DNA of 64,000 nucleotides. It comes from Agriotes lineatus (lineage: Eukaryota > Arthropoda > Insecta > Coleoptera > Elateridae). Shown here in pieces: positions 21,620 to 31,140 of the stretch; position 1 is the first letter of the stretch, and the number at the start of each line of letters is the position of its first letter. Made by a program: the position numbers and the translations under genes. Location: NCBI GenBank assembly GCA_940337035.1, contig OW679197.1, positions 38,260,466 to 38,324,465 on the forward strand. Direction: 5' to 3'. The notes beneath the pieces were generated by a model, which saw only the letters and a program-made list of their open reading frames with translations, was not told the DNA's origin and searched no databases.

Positions 21620-22730
21620 TAATTTCAGTATGACTACATTATATATGCTTTAAATGCGATAAAGAAGATGATCAACTATTTCCATGTGATGGCTGTAAAA
21701 GAGAGCTGTGCAAAAAGTGTGGAGAAATATCCGAAACCGAAATAAGATGCTTAAAGTTACGTAAGAGAAAACTGCTAATCTTTTGTGAACCATGTAAGGT
21801 TGGTGTTTTTCGTGTACCAGAGTTAATTAAGGAACTGCAGCAGCTACTTGAGAGTAAATTTGATCAATGGTGACGATATGTCATGAATGTGCAAATAAGC
21901 TGGATATGGGTCACAACGAAGCTTTGATCTCAGAAATGTTTTAACGTCAACAGCGAGCTAAAAATGTTATACTTTTCAACGTTTAACAAACTCATGGTAA
22001 CTCCTATTCAGAAAAAGCCCACGTAGACAAAAACTCAGTCAAAGAACTGTTGAGATATCGAAGTGGATACTTAATAACTTGAAACTTTTTTGGTTAGAAA
22101 AATTTGATATAGTATAATACCTACATCGTTTAGAAGTTATTCTGAATTCTTGTGAAGAAGCAAAAAATATTTTAAGAAACAAGAATAAAATTGCAGTGCC
22201 TAATGTGCAAATTAAATCTGATCAGACTCTAGCGCAAACAGATTACTTTAAAAAAAATAAGGCTAAAATTGAGCGGTTTAATAAGGAAGGGGTTACTAAT
22301 AAAACAATAAAATACCTAAATGGTGCTCCTACAATTGTGGATGCCACTTCCCGTAGTAACTCAAAAAACTACTAACTGTGTACTATCAAAATACTCGTGG
22401 CCTTCGGACCAAATTACAGTTACAAATTGCAGTAACTACCAATAGTGATTATGATTTAATAATTTTTACTGAGGCATGGTTGCAGAGTGACATTTCTGAT
22501 AATGAAATGGGACTCTCGAACTACACTGTGTTCAGGAAGGATCGGAATAGTGAAACTAGTGTTTTTAGTAGAGGTAGTGGTGTTTTGATAGCTGTTCGGA
22601 ACCATCTCTGCAGTAGCCGTATTTATGTTACTAACACTAATGTTAAACACTTGTTTGTAAAAATTTCCTGTCAGTCAACTTATCTTATAGTGGGTGCAGT
22701 TTATATTCCACCGAGGTCTGCGGGGGATAT
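21620..22730 (+). pseudogene. non-LTR retrotransposon fragment: PHD-type ORF1 and start of endonuclease
   Basis: At 21625-21870 a frame reads a PHD-like zinc finger with Cys pairs in CFKC, CDGC, CKKC and CEPC, followed by a leucine-rich helix. From 22375 an apurinic-type endonuclease begins (YYQNTRGLRTKL, then DYDLIIFTEAWL, GSGVLIAVRN, and VGAVYIPPRS). It stops matching near 22728, where other DNA begins. PHD-bearing first ORFs occur in CR1-related non-LTR elements. The copy lacks RT and has frame breaks between the two parts. Confidence 0.65.
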
Positions 22731-22984
22731 ACGTGTTGTCCCCAGAAATTTTGAATACGAGCATTTCAATGCATTACTTGGCGCTTAGTTACTACTCTCA
22801 TTTTTTGCTTAGCCGAACCAAATATTTTAATTCACTAAGCAACGGAAAATAATTAGTAATTTCTAGTTTTTACTGATTTTGTAATAAAATACGGAATCAA
22901 AGTCAAAAATAGTTACACGATACAAATTATACTTAAATTCTAACAAACACAATATTAACCTAATGAATAACAAATAGCTAAGTT

Positions 22985-24052
22985 CATTTTATTAAATGTT
23001 CAAAAACATCTTGTTGAGCCAGACAATATCCCAGGCGATCATAAAATTCTGGTCTAATTTCTCTTAACATCGCAAGAGTGATATTTTGAGAGGCTTCAAG
23101 AAGTTTTATTCAGGGCTCATCCACGTTGTTATCTCTTTGATGCTGATGGGTATAAATTGTTTGTGGCCCCAAAAAAAAAAATATATATTTGGGGACAAAT
23201 CAGGAGATCTTGGTGGCCATTTTATGTCTCATGTGGTGCTAATAATACGATAAGGAAATATTGATTTAAATATTCCTTAGCCGCATTGTGAGCAGGACAT
23301 CGGTCGTGCTGATACCAGATGTGGGCCATATCAATGTTTTGTAAGCCTTGAACTGCTGGTATCACTTGCTTGTCAAGCAGTTGCAAATACTTTTGGCCAT
23401 TGAGGTTCCCGTCAATAAAAAATGATCCTATAATAGTGTCCCCCAGTATACCAGCCCAAAAGTTAAGTTTTTGGGGGTATTGAGTTCTTAAAGTTATTGT
23501 TTGGTGACTGTTTTCTTGGGACCAGTATCTCACTACCGAAGAATTATGACGACCATGTAACAGGAAAGTCGATTCGTCACTAAACAGAATATTTCTAAGA
23601 AATTCATAATTATTGTTTACTCTATCAATCACATCTTCACAAAATTCCATTCGACGACCATGGTCAGCTGTGAAAACCTCTTGTGTTGTTTTAACTTTGA
23701 AAGACTTGAAACCATTCCTTTTAAGTAGTCTATGCACTTCTGATTTTCCCGCATTAATTTCTGGATTTTCTGCAAGGGTGCTTGTTGACAAAGTGTCATT
23801 TTCTGTTATCATATTGCAAACCATAATTTCCCGCATTTCAGCTTCTTCATTTTGAGGCTTCCATTCCTTTGAGCACTTACATGATGGATTTTCAGAACCA
23901 GTTTCCTCAAACAAATGTTTAACATTGAAGACCGAACTGGTGTTTACTGTCACATCGTATGCCATAACAAACAAATTATTCGCGATTTCATTCGTGGAAT
24001 GACCTCGATAAAACCATTTAACAATTTTAGTTTTCTGTTCTGTTGTCAACAT
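22985..24052 (-). pseudogene. mariner-type transposase, broken near the C-terminus
   Basis: A 276-codon frame (23222-24052) starts MLTTEQKTKIVKWFYRGHS. It carries the helix-turn-helix region, EVHRLLKRNGFKSFKV, the first catalytic D in LFSDESTF, WAGILGDTIIGSFFIDGNLN, and the second D region as WYQHDRCPAHNAA. The third acid region continues in other frames down to about 22985 (WPPRSPDLSPN, then IIYP-like sequence), so it is shifted by indels in an A-run near 23170. It is the same broad transposase type as the copy at 41250-42892. It lies inside the 10.4-kb element. Confidence 0.8.
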
Positions 24053-26214
24053 TTTGAAAAGAAAAATTAACCACTTATGTGTATCATATTTGAAGCTATG
24101 TATAAAGTCAAATTGACATGCACAACCAACAGTTAAAAAACGAAAGTGAGAAACACTTTCTGCAATTACTGCGACTACTTATTGTCTGGGTAAATTATTA
24201 TACAACATTGTTAGAATGTACTTATATAAAAAATAGTCAGTACTACTTAATGGATTTTATTATTCCAATTTAACAAAAACAAGAATATAATTCCATTTTA
24301 TATATTCAATTCATATGTATTGTTGCTTATCTAGTTCTACAACCAGTTACTAAAAAGCAGAAATTGGGAATTGATCCACTTATTTGTCCAAAAATACAAG
24401 AAAATTTATTAGAAAATGAGGAAAATAGCACACCAAGATATAGTGCGTCTCCCAATGGGGTAGGTACTACACTCTTGTAAACTATCGAATTTTTTATTCT
24501 TCAGGAAAAAGTCGTTCTTGATAAAAAAATTTACTTGTCTTAGGAAGTCACAGTGATTAAACTTATGATAAAGTATACAAAACATTAAAAAAAAATTAAA
24601 TGTAATATTGAACTTAAGCAAAGTACTGACTCTTATTTTTAACTTTTATGAAAAATTTTATTTAACAAAGTTGTTACAAAAGTGAAGAAAAGCTCAACTA
24701 TGGAGTTTGGTTAAAAATAACAAAACTAACTTTTTCCTAAGAAAACTAAATTTTTGAGGTCGATCTAGAACTCTTTTATACTTTCTCATTCTTGACAGAA
24801 AAAATAGTTCGAGTGAGAACAGTAAACAGTAAAAAAATCAACTATGTTACGAACTTTCAACATAAAGATCTACTAGAACTTACACATTTTCTAATCTTCT
24901 AACTTCTTCATACACATTCATATCTTTCTTTATGGTGACAAATTCAAACAAGCTCCTGTCATATGACACTGACAATTTTAACGACAAGTTAAGATGGCAC
25001 CTTTAAAAAAGCTCATAAAGCAATAAATCAAACCAGATTGAGGAATGGGATGAGCATATGGGTCTTGCTCAGAAAAAAAAATCTGCGATACTGAAACAAT
25101 AATTAGAAGAAAACAAGGCACAACCAAAATTTTCGAAAATTAGGGTATCTTGATATTTTCACCGCTTAGTTTACTATGGTACATACATGTTTTCTATAGC
25201 AACCGGCACAGAACTTCAGAAAAAGTTATCTTCGTGCAGCATTGAAGGTGGAGTTTTCCATTTTAAATAGTAACCATGTGTTGATACGCAGGTTAAATGA
25301 ATCAATGCCGTTTGATCCTAACTCACAAGACCAACCGAATTGTGTACAGGTAGGTGTAGGTATATACAAACCTACCTGCGCTAAAATTCTTAAGGTTCCG
25401 CGCCAGTTGCTATATTTTTTTGATAGTATACATATCTATATATTTAGCATGTGAAAAGTTTTCTTTCGGCACCTATTTTGAAACTTCCACCAAGCCGATT
25501 TATATTTTTTTTTTAAATAGAAGCTGCCACCATGTGGGTTTGCAAATATATACTGCTCAACAAATGAACTGAACCATTTGCATATATTGGTGCAATTTTA
25601 TGAATATTTCCAAAAACAGTCATGGCATTTTTGGTAACCTTTCAGGATTGTGTCACTATAAAAAGCATTTCTTTTCGTAATTTTGTTTAAATAAAACTAA
25701 GTCCATTAATAAAATATTATCATTTGAAAATTTAGAGTTTTTCCCAAATGTTGATAGCACATTGCATACAAAGTATGCCAAAAAATTGTAAATATTCCAA
25801 AAAGACTCGAAAAACTCTTAATTTCCTTTATTTCATACTGATGTCAAAAATGGCATTTTTTGGATTACTTCCAGTACAAAAAATGGAACATTCAAGTCTT
25901 AGTACATTAAAGTAAAATATTAAAGTTCAAGTACTTTAAAATTATACGTCAGTTGTTAACATTAAATTTGAAACGATTTACAACTTTTTATTTAAAATTC
26001 ATTAAACTTGCAGTATGAAATAAACTGTTGTATTCACCACGAAAGAAAAGTGTTTTTAAAGGTCCTCGCAAGTAATTCCGTCCTTGGCTGATGCCTCGGC
26101 CTTTAAAATGTCACTTTTCGTTCTAGATAAATAAACTACTATTTTTTGCTCTTCCTCTTATTTTTGTTAAATAGTATTTTTTATAATGGTATTGTTTTTT
26201 AATGGGTATTATTT
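24053..26214. other. no gene recognised
   Basis: AT-rich non-coding DNA inside the 10.4-kb element. Frames up to 70 codons at 24409-24621 and 25242-25454 show no family resemblance. Confidence 0.3.
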
Positions 26215-26604
26215 AACAGTCTACCAAATTTACCCAATCTTTTCGTGCAAAAAATACTTTCGTTTCCCAAAAATACTAAATGCTCACCAAAATTAAGAAA
26301 ATACATAATCTTAGAGCGACAACCAAATATTGATATCATGCTAGTCTCTTATATTATTTGTTCCTAAAAATAACTTTTGTTGGCTAAAAATGCTAAATGT
26401 TCATCAAATTTTATTCCACATTTAATTCTAACATGGTACCCAGATATTTAATTTTCGTCAGTGTCTTATATTATTTAGCAGCTAAAAAAACTATTTGTTT
26501 AAAAAAATACACAATGTTTACTATATTTTATACCACATTCAATTTTAAAAGTATTCCCAGATTTATAATTCTTGTTAGCCTAAACTAACAAGAATTATAA
26601 ATCT
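26215..26604 (+). repeat. diverged ~125-bp tandem repeat ending in a palindrome
   Basis: Roughly three copies of a unit containing AAATGCTAAATGTTCATCAA and a TATATTATTTG-type block follow one another with heavy divergence. The last copy runs into a perfect palindrome at 26559-26604 (20-bp arms of AGATTTATAATTCTTGTTAG around a 6-base loop). Confidence 0.5.
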
Positions 26605-27654
26605 CATATTTAGATATCACTTATAAGAAAAATCTATCATTTTTATTCGGTGTCGTTTATAAATGGGGACATAGAAATAAGTCTGAAGAATTCTTGGAAA
26701 TAAATCAATATATATATAAAAATCTAACACAAAATTCACAAAACAAAAATGAAAATGAAACTTATTAAGTAATTTCATACGGCAATACACTGGTTATACT
26801 CACTGTAAAAGCTACAAAGCACAGTGTGTGGCTGAAAGCTGATGCCTGCAAGAAGTTTGTCTGGAAGCGACAAGGAGAAATGCCCGAGTTTATTTCATTT
26901 TTGGAGTAACAGAATAATTATTGGACGCACAAGTAGTTTTTTCGAGAGACTAAATATAAATTAATAGCGCAAATATGTATTATGTACGGCACGGACGCAT
27001 AACTTGAGCGTTCTAAATTTGGTGAACATTTAGTAAAATCGATAGACATATGGAATTTAAAATGTAAGCAATGGTAAAACAATACGCAACATAGCTATTT
27101 TAGTGGTGCTGTTCCCATTTCCCGGAGTATAATAATTCGGGTTCCATTAAGATTTTTTGATGTTTATTAAATTTTTTGGTGAACAGCGCTAGGGATGTAT
27201 GATTTAATTTGGTGTACATTATATTTGACACCTTTTTTAATTGTATTAATATGCTTCAGTTGATATTATCCAATTATAAAAATACAAAACTTGTTTTAAT
27301 TAGAATAGTTTGTAAGTATATGTAGTAAATCCCTGTTATTTTTATAAACAAAAACATATTTCAAATAAATTTGATATTTAAATAGCAGCTTTGTGCTTTA
27401 TTATATGTATATCCACATATTATGTATCATGTACAAAATATATTCACGATAAGCATTACTTAAGTATCTTTAATTTCATTGCAACGTTGAGAAATATTTT
27501 AATTTGAAGCATTGCCATATTACTATTTTTAATTTTTTAGTGTGACACAACAACCTTTCAATGAAAAACGTTATAAAATCTAACTCGGAAAAACTTGAAA
27601 AATTCAAGAGAGATTGAAAACTTCACAGCCTAACACAGGAGTTTATTTATTTAT
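26605..27654. other. no gene recognised
   Basis: AT-rich non-coding DNA up to a short (TTTA)n run at 27641-27660. Confidence 0.3.
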
Positions 27655-28690
27655 TTATTTTTCAATATAATCCCTTTTTATGCTGTGATCCCAGTCTGAT
27701 AAAGCTTCGTCCTGGTTTTTAAAATACCCCGTTATGGCTGCTACAGCTTCTTCCGTGGACAAAAATCTTTGCCCTCCTAGGTGTTTTTGAGCTTCAGAAA
27801 TAGATGGAAGTCTGAGGGAACATTGAAGTACCAATTCAAAACCGTACCGATGAATTTCACCCATTGCAACTGTTGATGTTTACGCCAAAGCTTCATTTTG
27901 ATAGTGTAGGATACGTTTCGTTAGCATTTCAGTTTGCTTTCTTTGAATTTCTTCACGAAGTTGATGTAAAAAGTTAGAGTAGTATTGTCCTGTTATGGTT
28001 TGATCCTTAAGAAAGGAATCCACCAGCAATATATTCCCATCCCGTCCCTAAAACCAAAGCCATCACTTTACTAAAAGACGGCACCACCATTGCTTTTTTG
28101 GGAGGTGGTGAGCCCTTATGCTTCCACTGTTTCGACTGCTGCTTTGAGTTAGGCTGATAATAGTGAATCTATGTGTCATTGGTGGTAGATAACAAATCTT
28201 TAAATAAAATTATTAGGATCAGCCTCCTAACAGAGCAGCGACGTTTGAAAACGAACACGTTTCTAATCAATTATCAGAAGCCAAAAAGCCCACCTCGCAA
28301 CAACTTTCGACTTTCCTAACTCATTACTTAAAATGTTTTGAACCCGTTCATAGGATATGCCCATAGCCTCTGCTATTTCTCGAACCTTGATTCGCAGATC
28401 TGCCATGCCCGTATCGTGAATCAAATCGATGTTTTCTTCAGTGGTAGCAGAAGCAGGTCCTCCACTGCGAGAATCATCTTCAATGCCGTTTCTTCCCCTG
28501 TTTCAATTCGGCTGCCCACTTTTTGACCATTGTGTATGGAGGACAAGATGTTCCCAAAACGTTTGCCATGTCTTCATGAATTTGTCCTTTTTGTGCACAC
28601 ATTGCTCCACAAAATTCCACAAGTCTCAAATTAACAGAATAACGTAAAACTTTGCATAAAACCAATAACAGTGCCCATAACCTCACTACG
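27655..28690 (-). pseudogene. decayed mariner transposase (SETMAR/irritans-like)
   Basis: Fragments on the - strand follow the order of a roughly 345-residue mariner transposase: VNLRLVEFC and the first helix-turn-helix near 28640; EDDSRSGGPASATTEENID near 28460; KVREIAEAMGISYERVQNIL near 28370; the segment HQLREEIQRKQTEMLTKRIL near 27950; then TSTVAMGEIHRYGFELV and QKHLGGQRFLSTEEAV at the C-terminus. Frameshifts separate these blocks, and the second catalytic aspartate region is degraded. It is clearly inactive and of a different mariner lineage from the copies at 22985 and 41250. Confidence 0.8.
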
Positions 28691-28997
28691 AATAATTGTA
28701 GCTATAATGTTACCCTCTCTCTGTCATGTAAAATTTTCAATCTATTCGCATAGAAACTTTCTGCAGTACATATGGGGTGCTCATTATTTTGAAATTAATT
28801 GAAAAATACATGACTCATTGGTGTCTGTTTGACATATCTGTCACAACTATAACATCTTGACAATTTCAATTTTGGTGCTTTTGCTTCAGGGTTGGTAAAG
28901 TAACTGCAACAAAGATAAATACATACACATTCTTTTGCTTGAGAAAGAGATGATAGCAAAAAAGTATTTCTTGGATATGTTGGATCATTAGATGAAC

Positions 28998-29823
28998 CTT
29001 GTGTTTGTATCTATATCCTTCAAAATCACTGGCTCTAACACGCTCTCTGTTTTCTTTCCACATCTTGTATAGCTTCTTTACCGATAACTCAGGAGGTAGA
29101 TAACTTCGAACACTTTTATTTCTACCATAATGGCTACTCCTACATTTTAATGACTGAATGTGTTTAATGATTGATTCAGTTACATCCACGTCCCTTTGTG
29201 ATATGCGTATTCCACCCCGTCGTTCTAGTCTTGCTGTTCCTGTAAGAAAAAATACTTGCATAATGGGAATAATATTACCCAACTTTGAAATAGTGCTACC
29301 TGATTTTTGAAAATGAGCAGCCAAACCGTTTATTCTGTATCGTGAAAATTGTGTGACCGACTGAAAAGTAGCAGCACAAACTTTTACTATAGTTCCATTA
29401 CGTTTCCTTAAATAATAATCCACTTGTAACCTACTCCTCGCTACATTCTTCCTTGGTCGACGTCTTATTGCTGCTGCTTCTTTTATTTTCATGTACTGAG
29501 TCAAAAAGCGATACTGGTCTTCAGCTTTTTGATGTTTATATAGATTTTTAAAGAAATCTATGTGTACAAAATGTCCAAAAATCAACATTAATCAATACGC
29601 ATACACGATATAAAAGTCCTTAAAACTTACCTTCAATATCTCCTTTGGACAGGGTTTGTGCATTACACAGTTTCGTATCATGGGCACAACTGAGGTTAGG
29701 TTTCTTACCACGGGAACTATTAACTGCTTTAGATTTTTTTGTTTTTTTCCATTCTGTTTTATTGCCTTTTCGTCTCTTGCCTGTTGCTGATAAAATCACG
29801 TTTTCGTTATATTGAGCAGACAT
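28998..29823 (-). pseudogene. N-terminal exons of the transposase-like gene of the 10.4-kb element
   Basis: Three exons can be read: 29631-29823 (begins ATG; basic, with KRRKGNKTEWKKTKKSK), 29300-29557 and 28998-29239. They are separated by introns of 73 and 60 bp with GT-AG ends, and phases match across both junctions. Recognisable conserved blocks are KNLYKHQKAEDQYRFL, DYYLRKRNGTIVKVC and YLPPELSVKKLYKMWKENR. The basic start with a Cys pair and the order of blocks match a family of multi-copy insect proteins with a later SDxCxGQN motif. The frame is intact here. The remainder of the protein is 7.6 kb away at 20114-21345. Labelled a pseudogene because the gene as a whole is interrupted. Confidence 0.7.
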
Positions 29824-29950
29824 TTTAATCCAATATACGGCACAATAACAACTAGTTTCACGCCTTACAATGTTAGGTTATCACCTTACATCAACAAAGC
29901 CGGCACTGAAAGCGCGCGCATTGTCTGAGCGTATTGCGTTGTTTCAGCAT

Positions 29951-30157
29951 GAGGACTTAGCGGAGTTTTGATGCAAACGCTCTGGTGGACTTAGCTCACT
30001 TTTGGAAAAAATCTGAATTCTGTCAGGCCGTTTTTCTAAGGACTAAGTCGAGTTTTGCTGTGTTTTGATCGTTAAATTTGTAGCCGGGGGGCAGAAATAT
30101 CTAACACGAGCGTTGTTGCCAAATGTCAAAAAATGGCACTTAGTGCAGTTTTGGAAT
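29951..30157. repeat. right subterminal repeats
   Basis: Copies of the same motif as at 19779-20007: GGACTTAGCGGAGTTTTG at 29953, GGACTTAGCTCACTTTTGGA at 29987, GGACTAAGTCGAGTTTTG at 30040, and GCACTTAGTGCAGTTTTGGA at 30136. Confidence 0.75.
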
Positions 30158-30354
30158 AGAACTCTTCAATTACAGAAGCTATATTTAGTTAATTACAGAG
30201 TAACATATGATAAAGAATAAAACTGCTCTTTAAAGCAAAATTATTTCAAATTGGAGTACTGTAATTTAGGACCACCAACTACCAGAAATGCAATGTTGCC
30301 AAGTCTAACAGTATGGTTTATAAGTGTAGGAGGCAGTGGAGGTATACAATAATA

Positions 30355-30485
30355 GTATATTATGTATCAAGTTTTATAAACGTCATTTTAGTCACGAATT
30401 TTATTAATCACGAGCGAAGCTCAGCGGAGCGAGTGTTTAATAAAAGAGTGACTAATAAGTTTATAAAACGAGTTGCATACTATAC
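30355..30485. repeat. foldback hairpin element, ~130 bp
   Basis: Imperfect inverted arms of about 55 bp (outer GTATATTATGTATCAAG against its complement near 30470; inner TTTTATTAATCACGAGCGAAG) around a loop with GCTCAGCGGAGCG. Similar in style to those at 33050, 49741 and 63027. Confidence 0.65.
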
Positions 30486-31014
30486 TTTTTCTACGACCGC
30501 AAATTTAGACAATATAACATTATTTCATTAGGATTTTGAAAATTATGTTAGGTTAAATTATGCTTGACAAACGTCAAAGTTGACTTTTCAAAATTGAAAA
30601 CTAACTTGATTTTAGTTTTGGCTGTGGCTAATAAAGCAAATACTGTTTGAACCTAACTTCACCCCATGACTAAAACGTCGTTGCCAACTTCAGCTCGTGA
30701 CTAAGAGGCTCTTTAGTCATAGCTTATGAAGGCATGACTAAAAGGTCACTTAGCAACGTGTATGTTAGTATGTTAAATGCCGTTTTAGTTACAGGAGTAG
30801 AAAAAGGTGGTTTTTAAAATTTGCTTTCGACTTTGATCGAAATGTGAAGATATTAGTTATTCTACCGGCACCGTGCTTATAGCCACTGCAGTGTTTATAA
30901 ATTTGTCTTTGTATTGTCATGAGTCACGAAACGTCACACATGAATGTGGTTAAGACATGTTTGTACATGATTTCGTGTCTACTTTGAATTACAGTCTGCA
31001 CTTTTTCCTTAAAA
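30486..31014 (+). other. NUB1 upstream region
   Basis: No TATA box of conventional spacing is evident. The 5' UTR and promoter of NUB1 must lie here, but I cannot fix a transcription start. Confidence 0.35.
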
Positions 31015-31140
31015 ATGGGGTCTGAATTGCGAATTGATAATGTTTTCATTCAAGTCCGCGATAAATTGCAAAAAGATAATGTGAAACTGTGGTTAGAACC
31101 TTATTACCAGTCTTCCAGTCCTTCTATTGAAGATCTAGAG
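31015..31140 (+). CDS. NUB1: NUB1 coding exon 1
   Basis: 42 codons from the ATG (MGSELRIDNVFIQVRDKL), ending GATCTAGAG before GTATAC. Phase 0. This ATG is chosen because an in-frame, family-like N-terminal helix follows directly. Confidence 0.88.

Larger units (their letters stand above)
19765..30170 (-). mobile_element. 10.4-kb TIR DNA transposon of unplaced type
   Basis: The ends match as inverted repeats of about 40 bp (ATTGAAGAG, then ATTCCAAAACT and an ACTAAGT block), and the same 4-bp sequence TACA lies outside both ends (19761-19764 and 30171-30174). Inside, read on the - strand, is a split transposase-like gene: N-terminal exons at 28998-29823 and C-terminal exons at 20114-21345. Extra copies of the tip motif lie just inside each end. 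The interior has been invaded by a non-LTR fragment (21620-22730) and two mariner relics (22985-24052 and 27655-28690). The family has the look of the insect proteins I remember under the label DUF7869; that label is unverified. Confidence 0.8.
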
